Shown here one piece after another: positions 51,603-61,374 of a stretch of DNA of 64,000 nt; within the stretch, counting starts at the first letter, position 1; every line of letters starts with the position of its first letter. A model generated the notes under the pieces. That model was not told the DNA's origin. It ran no database searches and saw only the letters and a program-made list of their open reading frames with translations. Location of the stretch: assembly GCF_000744935.1 (NCBI RefSeq), contig NZ_JQMW01000011.1, forward strand, positions 1,364,001 through 1,428,000. The letters are read 5' to 3'. The position numbers were made by a program, and so were the translations under genes. The stretch comes from Clostridium sp. KNHs214. Its GTDB lineage: Bacteria; Bacillota; Clostridia; Clostridiales; Clostridiaceae.

Positions 51603-52613
51603 ATGGGGTTTAGAAACGTAAATATCATAGGCACAGGGGTGTACCATCCAAAAAAAAGGGTAGGAAACGAATTTTTTATCAAACATTTTGACAATAAAGA
51701 TATAGACATAAGGGCACTTTTAGATAATTTGGGTAGGAAATATAGATACGTAATAGATAATAACAAAGAAAACGCATTAACTATGGCTCTAGAAGCTTCT
51801 AAGGATGCGTTAAAAAGTGCAAATATATCACCGGAACAATTGGACATGATAATATTTTCATCAGATACGCCAGAATATTTAACACCATCTAATGCATTGA
51901 TAATAAATAAAGAATTAAATGCTAATAATGCTCATATAGTATATGATTTAAATTCTAATTGTGTAGGAATGGTTGTTGCATTAGATCAAGCATCTAGAAT
52001 GATGAAAACAAACGATGATATAAAATACTGTTTGGTATGTGGCGGATTATATGTGTCTTCAATAGCCAGAGAAGATTGTAAGTATACATATCCTGCTTCT
52101 GGAGATGCTGGGGCAGCTCTTATACTAGAAGCTAAAGAGGAAGAAACTCTTAGAGGAATATTAGATTCAAAATACACTACTGTTTCTAAATATTATGATA
52201 CAATAGTATCTCCAGCCTGTGGCATGACAAAAGCTAGGTGTAATGATGTAGGGGAATATGAAAAAAAGCAAAGATGGAGAGGATTTCATTTAGATTTCTT
52301 TGCTCCCGAATGGGCTAAAGCAATTGAATATTTTTCAGAAAAGTTTGATTTTACCATTGATGATATAGAACTTTTCTTGTTATCTCAATATTCAAAGCAA
52401 TTTATTATTGAAACTGCAAAGTATTTAAATATAGAAAATTATAGCGATAAATTTACTTATATTGGAGATAAATATGGATATACTGGCACTACTAGTCCAA
52501 TAGTAGCTTTTCATCATGCAATTAAAGATAAGGATATGCCTAAAGGATCTAAAGCAGTATTTTGCTCTGTAGGGGCAGGAGTTGCCATGTGCTCAGTACT
52601 TTATGAGTTTTAA
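51603..52613 (+). CDS. Beta-ketoacyl synthase III-like protein with altered active site
   Basis: A 336-residue thiolase-fold protein of the FabH group. Nucleophile Cys120 is in DLNSNCVGM, as expected. The catalytic His of FabH (PHQAN) is replaced by the LSQYSKQF segment, and the Asn of GNTSAAS by KYGYTGTTS. Decarboxylative condensation by the usual Cys-His-Asn triad therefore looks unlikely; the fold may do acyl transfer or another condensation. GGGAGTG precedes the ATG at 51603. No fatty-acid genes are near: it stands alone between a chemoreceptor and a B12 riboswitch. Confidence 0.82.
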   Translation: MGFRNVNIIGTGVYHPKKRVGNEFFIKHFDNKDIDIRALLDNLGRKYRYVIDNNKENALTMALEASKDALKSANISPEQLDMIIFSSDTPEYLTPSNALIINKELNANNAHIVYDLNSNCVGMVVALDQASRMMKTNDDIKYCLVCGGLYVSSIAREDCKYTYPASGDAGAALILEAKEEETLRGILDSKYTTVSKYYDTIVSPACGMTKARCNDVGEYEKKQRWRGFHLDFFAPEWAKAIEYFSEKFDFTIDDIELFLLSQYSKQFIIETAKYLNIENYSDKFTYIGDKYGYTGTTSPIVAFHHAIKDKDMPKGSKAVFCSVGAGVAMCSVLYEF

Positions 52614-52648
52614 TGTGGACAACTTATAAGGGAAATTTTTATATACTA

Positions 52649-52677
52649 TTGAATATTTTGACTTTTTGTGGTATTCT
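52649..52677 (+). promoter_or_regulatory. Promoter upstream of the cobalamin riboswitch
   Basis: TTGAAT and TATTCT separated by 17 bp, 30 bp before the riboswitch. Fair match to sigma-A consensus. Confidence 0.55.
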
Positions 52678-52705
52678 TAGATTGTAAAATTGAAAAAATG
52701 AAAAT

Positions 52706-52852
52706 TTAGGTTATTAATATTAAAAGGGAAATTGGTGAAAATCCAATACAGCCCCCGCTACTGTAAGAGGGACGAAAGTTGACTACGCCACTGTATTATA
52801 CGGGAAGGCCAACAAGTAGAGAGAACTCAAGTCAGGAGACCTGCCTAAGATT
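52706..52852 (+). promoter_or_regulatory. Cobalamin riboswitch
   Basis: Conserved class-I segments appear in order: TTAGG, AAAGGGAA, CAGCCCCCGCTACTGTAA, GACGAAAG, CCACTG, GGGAAGG, and AAGTCAGGAGACCTGCC. Binding of adenosylcobalamin would end transcription at the hairpin at 52948. It controls the cobalt transporter genes that follow. Confidence 0.95.
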
Positions 52853-52947
52853 TTAAAGTGTGCCTTCGGAGGGAAGAGACTACTTATAATTTATTGTATA
52901 ATTTTAATGGATTAATTCTGTTAAATAGATGATTATAAGAAAAAATT

Positions 52948-52973
52948 CCCTAACCTATTGGTTAGGGTTTTTT
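52948..52973 (+). terminator. Riboswitch-linked intrinsic terminator
   Basis: CCCTAACC-tatt-GGTTAGGG followed by six T, ~95 nt after the riboswitch core and ~110 bp before cbiM. A likely expression platform. Confidence 0.9.
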
Positions 52974-53086
52974 ATTTGTGTGCATCTTCCCACCTCAATT
53001 ATTAAATATATTTATTAGCTCTGTCTACTATTTAAATCCTGTGATTTATTTAAAATAAATATAAAAAATTAAGAGGGGGATATAAA

Positions 53087-53821
53087 ATGCGTAAAGAAAA
53101 ATTTGAATTAGCTGCAGCTTTTGCATTACTAGCAGTTATAACGCCTTCCACTGTACAAGCTATGCATATAATGGAGGGATTTTTGCCAGCAAAATGGTGT
53201 ATTTTCTGGGCTATAGTTACAATACCATTTTTAATAATGGGAATTAAAAATTTAAACAAGATATTTAAAGAACAGCCTAACAAAAAGATTTTAATTGCTT
53301 TAGCTGGAGGATTTGTCTTTGTGCTATCTGCTTTAAAGATACCTTCGGTTACAGGAAGTTGTTCACATCCAACAGGAGTAGGGCTTGGAGCAATTTTATT
53401 TGGACCTACAATTATGAGTGTACTAGGCATAATAGTTTTGTTATTTCAATCATTATTACTTGCCCATGGTGGACTAACTACATTAGGTGCAAATACATTT
53501 TCTATGGCAATAGTAGGACCTTTAGTATCTTATGCAATATTTAAACTTTTAAAGAAAAATAATGTTAAGACATCAACTTGCGTATTTTTCGCAGCAGCGT
53601 TAGGAGATTTAGCTACATATGTGGTTACAGCTACTCAGTTATCTATAGCTTTTCCAGCTACGTCAGGAGGCATAGGGGCTTCACTTGTAAAATTCCTAGG
53701 AATTTTTGCAGTAACTCAAATACCTTTAGCTATAGCAGAGGGACTTTTAACTACTGTAGTTTACAACCTACTTTTAGATTATAAACGTGAAGGGGTGTTA
53801 AAAGATGAAAGCATCAACTAA
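53087..53821 (+). CDS. cbiM: Cobalt ECF transporter, substrate-binding membrane component CbiM
   Basis: A 244-residue protein with an N-terminal signal ([13 protein letters not shown]) cleaved just before MHIMEGFLP, which places the metal-binding Met-His at the mature N-terminus as the family requires. [15 protein letters not shown] and [21 protein letters not shown] are CbiM hallmarks. It captures Co2+ for B12 synthesis. AGAGGGGG precedes the ATG. It overlaps cbiN by 17 bases. Confidence 0.96.
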   Translation: MRKEKFELAAAFALLAVITPSTVQAMHIMEGFLPAKWCIFWAIVTIPFLIMGIKNLNKIFKEQPNKKILIALAGGFVFVLSALKIPSVTGSCSHPTGVGLGAILFGPTIMSVLGIIVLLFQSLLLAHGGLTTLGANTFSMAIVGPLVSYAIFKLLKKNNVKTSTCVFFAAALGDLATYVVTATQLSIAFPATSGGIGASLVKFLGIFAVTQIPLAIAEGLLTTVVYNLLLDYKREGVLKDESIN

Positions 53822-54119
53822 TACGGGCGCTTCAACAAAAAAGAAGAATATAATTTTACTTCTAATAACATTGGCACTTATTATAACTCCATTAGTAGTA
53901 AAGAGTGGAGCAGAATTTGCAGGTGCTGATGATCAGGCAGAGGGAGCTATAACGGAAATAAATCCAGGATATAAACCATGGTTTGAAAGCATTTGGGAAC
54001 CACCAAGTGGAGAAATAGAAAGTTTACTTTTCTGTGCACAAGGAGCTATAGGTGCAGGAGTTATAGGATATACATTAGGTTATTTTAAAGGAAAGAAAAA
54101 AAGTGCTTCTGATAGATAA
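53805..54119 (+). CDS. cbiN: Cobalt transporter accessory protein CbiN
   Basis: A 104-residue protein with two membrane helices (about residues 15-34 and 75-95) and the conserved loop [25 protein letters not shown]. CbiN loads metal into CbiM. It overlaps cbiM and cbiQ, showing tight coupling in the unit. Confidence 0.94.
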   Translation: MKASTNTGASTKKKNIILLLITLALIITPLVVKSGAEFAGADDQAEGAITEINPGYKPWFESIWEPPSGEIESLLFCAQGAIGAGVIGYTLGYFKGKKKSASDR

Positions 54120-54783
54120 ATATGCATATACAAATAGATTAAGAGATTTTAATCCTATGGCAAAATTCTTTTTTGCCATAGGAATACTAATTTTATCCCT
54201 AAATATGAGGGATTATAGATTTAATCTATGTATTTTTCTATTTCTACTGATACTAACAGTAGGAGTTGCTGGAATTCCTTTTAAAAAATATACTAAACTC
54301 CTTTGTATTCCCATAGCTTTTTTAATTGTGAGTCTTATAACTATCTTAATATCCTGTTCTCCTAATAGAGAATTGTTTTTATGGGCACTGCCACTGTCAA
54401 AAAATTACATAGGTATAACTAGAGATGCGATTGTTACGTGCAGACATGTGTTTTTCAGAGCTATGGCTTGTGTAGCTGCTACATATTTTATGGCATTAAC
54501 TATACCTATGAATCAACTTATAGTGGTTTTTAAAAAATTTAGATTGCCTAAGGTATTTATTGAACTTTTAATATTGATTTATAGATTTATATTTATATTT
54601 TTAGAAGAGTGCAAGGAAATACACACTGCTCAAGAAATGAGATTTGGCTATAACAATAGAAAAAATTCTTATAAATCTCTTTCTCTTTTAATACGATGCT
54701 TATTTGTAAGAGTTATGCTAAAACATGAAGAGTTAATTATATCATTAGAAAGTAAGCTTTATGACGGGGAGTTCAAAATGTAA
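54103..54783 (+). CDS. cbiQ: Cobalt ECF transporter T component CbiQ
   Basis: A 226-residue transmembrane coupling protein. The EcfT coupling-helix motifs sit near the C-terminus (AQEMRFGYNN and the later LIRCLFVRV region), touching the ATPase. It begins at GTG 54103 within the end of cbiN, after AAAGGAA. It links CbiM to the CbiO ATPase. Confidence 0.92.
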   Translation: MLLIDKYAYTNRLRDFNPMAKFFFAIGILILSLNMRDYRFNLCIFLFLLILTVGVAGIPFKKYTKLLCIPIAFLIVSLITILISCSPNRELFLWALPLSKNYIGITRDAIVTCRHVFFRAMACVAATYFMALTIPMNQLIVVFKKFRLPKVFIELLILIYRFIFIFLEECKEIHTAQEMRFGYNNRKNSYKSLSLLIRCLFVRVMLKHEELIISLESKLYDGEFKM

Positions 54784-54789
54784 AATTTA

Positions 54790-54912
54790 AGATTGAAAAT
54801 TTAGAATGAAGGATAAAACTCCTTTAGGAGTTTTCATAAATTTAAATTTATGAAATTCTTTTGGAATTTCAGCCTTCATTTAACATTTTACATTCTAAAT
54901 TTTAAATTAAAA
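54790..54912. repeat. ~120-bp palindromic repeat, copy 2
   Basis: Nested dyads: AAACTCCTTTAGGAGTTT, CATAAATTTAAATTTATG, and outer AATGAAGG/CCTTCATT plus AAAATTTAGAATG/CATTCTAAATTTT. The same order of blocks occurs inverted at 18533-18662. It lies between cbiQ and cbiO. Confidence 0.65.
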
Positions 54913-54926
54913 ATGTTTATTTATTT

Positions 54927-54986
54927 AATACAGAGCTTGAAGTTTATGTGTGAAAGTTGAGTATGTTATTTCTTTTCATGTATCTT
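54927..54986. repeat. 29-bp repeat fused to a MITE-like left terminus
   Basis: AGAGCTTGAAGTTTATGTG-GAAAGTTGA matches 28138-28166. TTATTTCTTTTCATGTATCTT (54965-54986) is the inverted left end of the 157-bp family. It lies just upstream of cbiO. Confidence 0.65.
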
Positions 54987-55012
54987 AATGGATAAAAGAA
55001 GGTGAGGAAAAT

Positions 55013-55837
55013 ATGCTTAGGACAGAAAATTTAACCTATGTGTATGAGGATGGAACTGTAGCTTTAGATAATATTAACATAGATATGGACAAGGGAAATA
55101 AAATAGGAATAATAGGGGCCAATGGTTGTGGAAAGTCAACACTTTTTTTGAATATCATAGGAATATTAAAACCTAAAAAAGGTTCAGTAATATATGAAGA
55201 TGAAAAAATCCAATATAATAAAAAGTTTTTAAGAGAATTTAGACAAAAGGTAAGTATAGTTTTTCAAGATCCAGATAAACAAATATTTTATTCTAATGTA
55301 TATGATGATGTGGCCTTTGCCCTTAGAAATTTAGACTTTCCTGAGGATATAATAAAGGAAAGGGTAGAGCATGCATTAAGAAAAACAGGAGCTTACGAAT
55401 TTAAGGAAAAACCGGTACATTTTTTAAGTTATGGTCAGAAAAAAAGAGTAGCTATGGCAGGTGTTTTAGCTATGAATAGTGATATAATATTACTGGATGA
55501 ACCTACTGCAGGATTAGACCCAGTGATGACTGAAAGTGTCACTGAAATAATACATAAGTTAGGGGAAGAGGGTAAAAAGATAGTTATATCTAGCCACAAC
55601 ATGGATTCCATATATGACATATGCGATTATGTGTATGTGCTTAGTAAGGGAAAAGTAGTAGGAGAAGGAAGTGTAGAGGAAGTATTTACAAAGGAGGAGC
55701 TTCTTAAAGAAGCTGGTCTAAATCAGCCTTGGCTTGTGAAGCTTCACAAAAATTTGCATGTGCCTTTGTTTAAAAATGAGGAAAGTTTCTATAAATATTG
55801 GAGGGAACAATATGGAAATAGCGGTAGTAGGAGTTAA
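55013..55837 (+). CDS. cbiO: Cobalt ECF transporter ATP-binding protein CbiO
   Basis: A 274-residue ATPase: Walker A GANGCGKST, Q-loop VFQDPDKQIF (a form typical of ECF ATPases), signature LSYGQKKRVAMAG, Walker B ILLDEP, H-loop SSHNMDSI. It drives CbiMNQ. GGTGAGGAAA precedes the ATG. It is separated from cbiQ by 229 bp of repeat DNA, and its last 26 bases overlap hemA, linking cobalt uptake to tetrapyrrole synthesis. Confidence 0.95.
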   Translation: MLRTENLTYVYEDGTVALDNINIDMDKGNKIGIIGANGCGKSTLFLNIIGILKPKKGSVIYEDEKIQYNKKFLREFRQKVSIVFQDPDKQIFYSNVYDDVAFALRNLDFPEDIIKERVEHALRKTGAYEFKEKPVHFLSYGQKKRVAMAGVLAMNSDIILLDEPTAGLDPVMTESVTEIIHKLGEEGKKIVISSHNMDSIYDICDYVYVLSKGKVVGEGSVEEVFTKEELLKEAGLNQPWLVKLHKNLHVPLFKNEESFYKYWREQYGNSGSRS

Positions 55838-57047
55838 CCACAATACTACTCCTATAGAAGTTAGAGAAAAAGTTTCTTTTACCGAAACTAAAAAGATAGA
55901 AGGAATAAATTATTTACTGGACGGACGCATTAATGAAGCGGTTATTTTATCCACTTGTAATAGAAGTGAAATATACATATGCAGTAATAAGATAAATGAT
56001 GGAATAAAAGATGTAGAAAAATTCTACAAGGAATTCTTTCATATAAACCATATACATGACTATATATTTGTCAAAAAAGGTAAAGAAGCTATAAATCATG
56101 TTTATATGGTGGCAGCAGGCATGGATTCACTGGTATTAGGAGAGGATCAAATTTTAGGACAAGTTAGAGATGCTTTAGATTTTTCTATGGAAGTTGGCGG
56201 AAGTAAAAAAATATTAAATAAGCTCTTTAGGGAAGCTATAACTGCTGCTAAAGATATAAAGTGTAGGCTTAAGATATCTGAAATACCTCTTTCCACTAGC
56301 TATATAGGCATTAAACTTTTGAAAGAACAACTACAATCCTTAAATGGTAAAAAGGCTCTTATAGTAGGGGCAGGTAAAATAAGTAGCCTAAGTTTGAAAT
56401 ATTTAAAAGAGGAAGGTTTAGATGAAATTTATATAACCAACAGAACTCATGGGAAGTTAAAGGATTTGTGTTTTGGGTTTCCAGAGCTAAAAGCTATAAA
56501 ATATGAAGACAGATACTCTGTTTTAAATGACGTAGATATTATTATAACAGCTACCTCAGCGCCACATATAATATTTACTAAAAAGGATATGCCAGATATT
56601 AAAAAAGAACTTTATATAATGGATTTGGCTCTTCCAAGGGATGTGGAGGAAAAGGTAGAGAAAATTAAAAATATACATCTTTATGATATAGACGATTTAA
56701 AGAAAACCTCAGAGGAAAATTTAATAAGAAGAGAAGAATTGGCTGAAGAGGCTTTGGAAATAATAAAAGAAGATGTGGGAGAATTTATAGAATGGCTTGA
56801 AAAGGTAAAGGTTGATCCTGTTATAAAATCTTTGAATGACAGATGCAGTGAAATTCAACAAGACACTTTAGATTACATAAATAGAAAATTAGATTTAGAT
56901 TGTAGGGAAAAGAAGATAATAGAGAAGATGTTGGGTTCTGCTTTAAAAAGGGTTATAAGAGAACCTATAAAGAACCTTAAGGATATAAAAGAAACTGAGC
57001 ATATGGATAATTATATAGATATGGTGAATAAATTATTTGATTTTTAA
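55812..57047 (+). CDS. hemA: Glutamyl-tRNA reductase
   Basis: A 411-residue enzyme, first step of the C5 pathway: it reduces glutamyl-tRNA to glutamate-1-semialdehyde. Catalytic Cys49 in STCNRSEIY, GEDQILGQV and the NADPH Rossmann segment ALIVGAGKIS are present. The C-terminal dimer helix has PIKNLKDI. The start at 55812 follows TTGGAGGG; an upstream extension inside cbiO is not used. Confidence 0.97.
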   Translation: MEIAVVGVNHNTTPIEVREKVSFTETKKIEGINYLLDGRINEAVILSTCNRSEIYICSNKINDGIKDVEKFYKEFFHINHIHDYIFVKKGKEAINHVYMVAAGMDSLVLGEDQILGQVRDALDFSMEVGGSKKILNKLFREAITAAKDIKCRLKISEIPLSTSYIGIKLLKEQLQSLNGKKALIVGAGKISSLSLKYLKEEGLDEIYITNRTHGKLKDLCFGFPELKAIKYEDRYSVLNDVDIIITATSAPHIIFTKKDMPDIKKELYIMDLALPRDVEEKVEKIKNIHLYDIDDLKKTSEENLIRREELAEEALEIIKEDVGEFIEWLEKVKVDPVIKSLNDRCSEIQQDTLDYINRKLDLDCREKKIIEKMLGSALKRVIREPIKNLKDIKETEHMDNYIDMVNKLFDF

Positions 57048-57058
57048 GGAGAGAAGCT

Positions 57059-57667
57059 ATGTTTTATCCACTTATGATAGATTTGGATAATAAAAAAATA
57101 GTATTAATTGGTGGGGGACAGGTGTCCCTTAGAAAAAGTAAGAAGTTTTTAGAGTATGGAGCTGAAGTTTATGTTGTTGCTCCTAGCTTTCAGGAAGATT
57201 TTTTTGTTTTAAAAGAAGCTTATGCAGAAAAGCTTTGTTTAGTTAAAGATAATTATAAAAGTGAATATGTAATAGATGCTTTTTTAGTAGTAGCCTCAAC
57301 TAATTCAAAGGAGGTAAATAGTAAAATAGCATCTTTTTGTGTTGAAAAAAACATACTTTGTAATGTAGTTGATGATATAGAAGAGTCCAATTTTATAGTA
57401 CCCTCTACAGTGAAAAGAGGCGACCTTTTAATTTCAGTGTCCACTTTAGGGAATAGTCCATCCCTCTGTGGTAAAATAAGAAGAGAATTGGAAGAAACTT
57501 ATGGTGATGAGTATGAAGAATACGTTAAGTTATTAGGCGAAGTAAGAAAACATATTTTAGAAACTTGTAAGGATAATAAGGAGAAGAAAAATATTTTAAA
57601 TAATTTGGTGAATTTGAATTTAAAACAGCTTAGGGAGTTTTATGAGCAATTAAGGAAATCCTTATAG
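57059..57667 (+). CDS. Precorrin-2 dehydrogenase (siroheme synthase N-terminal type)
   Basis: A 202-residue Met8p/CysG-N-like NAD-dependent enzyme that oxidises precorrin-2 to sirohydrochlorin and may insert iron. YPLMIDLDNKKIVLIGGGQVSLRK is the Rossmann start; NVVDDIEESNFIVPSTVKRGDLLISVSTLGNSPSL contains the usual catalytic-Asp and substrate loop region. It begins 11 bp after hemA. GGAGAGAAGCT precedes the ATG. Confidence 0.93.
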   Translation: MFYPLMIDLDNKKIVLIGGGQVSLRKSKKFLEYGAEVYVVAPSFQEDFFVLKEAYAEKLCLVKDNYKSEYVIDAFLVVASTNSKEVNSKIASFCVEKNILCNVVDDIEESNFIVPSTVKRGDLLISVSTLGNSPSLCGKIRRELEETYGDEYEEYVKLLGEVRKHILETCKDNKEKKNILNNLVNLNLKQLREFYEQLRKSL

Positions 57668-57765
57668 TTATAGATGCCTTATTTGGTAAACTTTTGATTA
57701 TATGAGTGGTGTTAATTCATTTTTTGGTATTCATATTCTAATTTATGAAGGGAGATTTTAAAATT

Positions 57766-58680
57766 ATGAAAGTAATTGTGGGGTCTAGGGGCAGTAAATT
57801 GGCGCTTACACAAACTAATTGGGTTATAGATAAGATAAAAAATGCTAATCCACATGTGGAAGTGGAGCTTAAGGTGATAAAGACAAAAGGAGATAAAATT
57901 CAAAATGTAGCTTTAGACAAAATAGGTGATAAGGGTATTTTTGTTAAGGAAATAGAGCAGGAGCTTTTAGAAGGAAAAATAGATATAGCTATTCACAGCA
58001 TGAAGGACATGCCCTCAATAGTTCCTGAGGGGCTTAAGTTTTCTTATGTGCCAGAAAGAGAGGATTTTAGAGATGTGATAATTCTCAAAGAAGGATATAA
58101 TTCTCTAAAGGACTTACCTCAGGGAGCTAAAATTGGTACAGGCAGTAAGAGAAGAAAATATCAGCTTTTAAAATATAGACCAGATTTAGATATAATTCCT
58201 ATAAGGGGCAACATTGATACTAGAATAAGAAAAATTGAAGAAGAAAATCTTCATGGAGTGGTTTTGGCTGCGGCTGGTATAAATAGATTGGGTATGGAAA
58301 ATAAAATAAATAATAAAGTTTTTTATGTAGATGAAGATATAATACTTCCAGCACCAGCCCAAGGAATTCTTGCCATAGAAATAAGAGAAAATGACCATAG
58401 AATAGAAGAGTTATTAAAGCCTATTCATCATGAAGAAAGTAAAATTCAAGCAGAGGCTGAAAGAGGATTTTTAGAGGCTATAGATGGAAGTTGTCACATA
58501 CCTGTGGGAGCTTTATGTACGGTAAATGAAGAAGAGATTAGTATAGATGGATTGTTTGGTTTAGAAGATGGAAGTGTGATGGTTAGAAAAACTGTAAAAG
58601 GAAGAAAAGAAGAAGCTAGGAGATTAGGATTTAAATTGGCGGAAGAAATTAGAGAGGAGATGGGGAAAGTTGAAAGGTAA
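57766..58680 (+). CDS. hemC: Hydroxymethylbilane synthase (porphobilinogen deaminase)
   Basis: A 304-residue enzyme joining four porphobilinogens. VGSRGSKLALTQT at the N-terminus, HSMKDMPS (active-site Asp loop), GTGSKRRKYQL, RGNIDTRIRK and cofactor Cys in GSCHIPVGA are all present. The ATG at 57766 follows AAGGGAG. The end overlaps the next gene by 11 bases. Confidence 0.97.
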   Translation: MKVIVGSRGSKLALTQTNWVIDKIKNANPHVEVELKVIKTKGDKIQNVALDKIGDKGIFVKEIEQELLEGKIDIAIHSMKDMPSIVPEGLKFSYVPEREDFRDVIILKEGYNSLKDLPQGAKIGTGSKRRKYQLLKYRPDLDIIPIRGNIDTRIRKIEEENLHGVVLAAAGINRLGMENKINNKVFYVDEDIILPAPAQGILAIEIRENDHRIEELLKPIHHEESKIQAEAERGFLEAIDGSCHIPVGALCTVNEEEISIDGLFGLEDGSVMVRKTVKGRKEEARRLGFKLAEEIREEMGKVER

Positions 58681-60172
58681 GGTATATTTAATAGGTGCAG
58701 GACCGGGGGACTATGAATTACTTACTTTAAAAGGGCTTAACTGTATTAGAAAAGCAGATATAGTAGTTTATGATAGACTTGCTAATGATAGCTTTTTAAA
58801 GGAAACTAAGCCGGGGTGTGAATTTATATATGTAGGTAAAGAGTCTAAAAATCACACTAAAACTCAAGATGAAATAAATGAAATTATAGCCGAAGAAGCT
58901 TTAAAGGGTAAAACCGTTGCAAGACTTAAAGGGGGAGACCCTTACGTATTTGGAAGAGGTGGAGAAGAGGGCGAATTTCTTTTAGAAAAAGGTGTGGATT
59001 TTGAAATAGTTCCTGGTATAACCTCTGCCATTGGAGGGCTTTGCTATGCAGGTATACCTATAACTCACAGGGATTATGCATCTTCTTTTCACGTTATAAC
59101 AGGCCATTTAAAGGAAGAGGATAAGGAATTAAACTGGGAAGCACTAGCTAAGTTAGATGGAACCCTTGTATTTTTAATGGGTATGGCTAATTTGCAAAAT
59201 ATATGCAATAACTTAATAAAAGAGGGTAAATGCAAGAATACACCAGTTGCCATAATAAACTGGGCTACAAGACCAGAGCAAAAGGTAGTAACAGGAACAT
59301 TAGAAACCATATATGAAGTGGTACAAAGGGAAGGAATAAAGCCACCTAGCCTTATAGTTGTTGGTGGTGTAGTTGCTTTAAGAGATAAACTGAACTTCTT
59401 TGAGAAAAAGCCTTTATTCGGTAAAAACATAGTAGTTACTAGGGCAAGAACTCAAAGTAGCAAATTAGTGGATGAACTAAATGACTTAGGCGCTAATGTT
59501 ATAGAGTTTCCAACTATAAAAATAGAAGAAATAGCTCCTAATGAACAATTAGATAGCAGTATAAGAAATTTAAAGGAATATTCTTATGTGGTATTTACAA
59601 GTATAAATGGGGTAAATATATTCTTTAAAAGGCTAATGAATTTGGATTTTGACAGCAGAGTTTTTGGAAATACTAAAATAGTGGCTATAGGTTCTTCTAC
59701 TGCTAAAGAACTTGCTAAATATGGACTTAGAGCGGATATAGTTCCAGATAAATTTGTAGCAGAGGAATTAGTTAAGGAACTTGAAAAAGTTATAACCAAA
59801 GAAGATAACATTCTTATTCCAAGGGCTAGTGAAGCTAGAGAAATATTGGTGGAAAAACTAAGCAAATTATGTATTGTTAAAGAAGTTAAAATATACGATA
59901 CTATAGTAGGAGAGGGAAATAAGGAAGAAATAATAAAACTTTTAAAGAATGGTAAAATAGACTATATAACTTTTACTAGCTCTTCTACAGTTAAAAATTT
60001 AGTCAAAATACTAGGTGAGGAAAATTTAAGTTTATTAGATAAAGTGAAGCTCATGTCCATAGGACCTATTACGTCTAAAACAATAGGGGAATTTGGACTT
60101 AAGGTTTATAGTGAAGCGGAGGAATATACTATTAAGGGGCTAGTAGTTAGTTTGCTAGCGTGCCAGTATTAG
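58670..60172 (+). CDS. cobA-hemD: Uroporphyrinogen-III C-methyltransferase / uroporphyrinogen-III synthase fusion
   Basis: A 500-residue two-domain enzyme. Residues 1-240: SAM-dependent methyltransferase, with YLIGAGPGDYELLTLKG, RLKGGDPYVFGRGGEE and VPGITSAIGG, making precorrin-2. Residues ~250-500: HemD, with VVTRARTQSSKLVDELNDLG, YVVFTSINGVNIF and ITFTSSSTVKNL, closing the ring to uroporphyrinogen III. The fusion channels product to siroheme/B12. It starts at TTG 58670 after GGGGAAAG, overlapping hemC. Confidence 0.96.
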   Translation: MKGKVYLIGAGPGDYELLTLKGLNCIRKADIVVYDRLANDSFLKETKPGCEFIYVGKESKNHTKTQDEINEIIAEEALKGKTVARLKGGDPYVFGRGGEEGEFLLEKGVDFEIVPGITSAIGGLCYAGIPITHRDYASSFHVITGHLKEEDKELNWEALAKLDGTLVFLMGMANLQNICNNLIKEGKCKNTPVAIINWATRPEQKVVTGTLETIYEVVQREGIKPPSLIVVGGVVALRDKLNFFEKKPLFGKNIVVTRARTQSSKLVDELNDLGANVIEFPTIKIEEIAPNEQLDSSIRNLKEYSYVVFTSINGVNIFFKRLMNLDFDSRVFGNTKIVAIGSSTAKELAKYGLRADIVPDKFVAEELVKELEKVITKEDNILIPRASEAREILVEKLSKLCIVKEVKIYDTIVGEGNKEEIIKLLKNGKIDYITFTSSSTVKNLVKILGEENLSLLDKVKLMSIGPITSKTIGEFGLKVYSEAEEYTIKGLVVSLLACQY

Positions 60173-60242
60173 TGGGCTAGGGTGCCAGTCCAGTATTAGA
60201 GTGCTAGAGTGTCAGAGGGCTAGAGTGCTAGTTTGTATTTGG
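60150..60242 (+). repeat. Degenerate minisatellite at the end of cobA-hemD
   Basis: Short units of the form GCTAG-GTGCCAGT / GTGCTAGAGTG repeat six or seven times. The first ones encode the last residues (SLLACQY) of the upstream protein and the rest run past its stop. The array is imperfect, so copy number may vary between strains. Confidence 0.6.
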
Positions 60243-60362
60243 AAGTTTGTTAGTTCAGCGAAGAGTTGATACGTATGTCAATTGCCAATTCTCAACTATA
60301 ACTGAGAGTGGGATATTAGTTTAGGGATGACATTGAAGATTTTAAATTAGGAGGAATTTGAA

Positions 60363-61337
60363 ATGAACATTGTAAAGAGACCTAGAAGGCTTAGGGTAAA
60401 TGAAACTATAAGAAGTATAGTAAGAGAAACTAAAGTAAACATTGAGGATCTTGTTTATCCTTTGTTTGTGGTAGAGGGAGAAAATATTAAAGAAGAAATT
60501 AAATCTATGCCAGATAATTATAGATTTTCTATAGATAAGTTATTAGAGGAAGTTAAAGAGCTTCAGGAATTGGGGATAAAATCTATATTGCTATTTGGAA
60601 TTCCAGAGCATAAGGATGAGTGTGGAAGTGATGCTTATGACGAGAATGGAATAATACAAAAGGCAGTTAGAGCTATAAAGGTTAATTCCCCTAAGATGTA
60701 TGTAATAACTGATATTTGTATGTGTGAATATACATGTCATGGTCACTGTGGTATTTTAACTGAGGATGGATATGTGGACAATGATAAGACTTTAGAATAC
60801 CTTGGTAAAATAGCAGTAAGTCATGCTTTGGCAGGAGCAGATATGGTGGCACCATCAGATATGATGGATGGTAGAGTTGGATACATGAGAGAAGCCCTTG
60901 ATAAGGCGGGATATGTTAATATTCCAATAATGGCTTATAGCGCAAAATATGCCTCAGCTTTTTATGGCCCATTTAGGGATGCTGCGGATTCAGCACCATC
61001 TTTCGGAGATAGAAAGGCTTATCAAATGGATCCTGCTAATATAAATGAAGCTGTAAGAGAAGTGGAACTTGATATAGAGGAAGGCGCTGACATAGTTATG
61101 GTAAAACCAGCACTTCCATATCTTGATGTTATAAGAAAGGTTAAGGATACCTTTAACATTCCAATAGCAGCTTATAATGTAAGTGGAGAGTATTCTATGA
61201 TTAAAATGGCAGTAGATAACGGACTTTTAAACGAGTCAGCTATTATGGAATCTTTAGTTTCTATAAAGAGAGCAGGAGCGGATATTATTATAACTTATTT
61301 TGCAAAATATGTGGCAAAAGAAATAAGAGATAAATAA
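60363..61337 (+). CDS. hemB: Porphobilinogen synthase (delta-aminolevulinate dehydratase)
   Basis: A 324-residue enzyme condensing two aminolevulinates. Zinc Cys residues in [16 protein letters not shown], Schiff-base lysines in [18 protein letters not shown] and [10 protein letters not shown], and the flexible lid [12 protein letters not shown] are visible. TAGGAGGAATTTG precedes the ATG. It is the zinc-dependent type, judged from the three cysteines. Confidence 0.97.
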   Translation: MNIVKRPRRLRVNETIRSIVRETKVNIEDLVYPLFVVEGENIKEEIKSMPDNYRFSIDKLLEEVKELQELGIKSILLFGIPEHKDECGSDAYDENGIIQKAVRAIKVNSPKMYVITDICMCEYTCHGHCGILTEDGYVDNDKTLEYLGKIAVSHALAGADMVAPSDMMDGRVGYMREALDKAGYVNIPIMAYSAKYASAFYGPFRDAADSAPSFGDRKAYQMDPANINEAVREVELDIEEGADIVMVKPALPYLDVIRKVKDTFNIPIAAYNVSGEYSMIKMAVDNGLLNESAIMESLVSIKRAGADIIITYFAKYVAKEIRDK

Positions 61338-61374
61338 CTCAACTTTCGCATATAAATTTTAAGCTCTAGATTAT

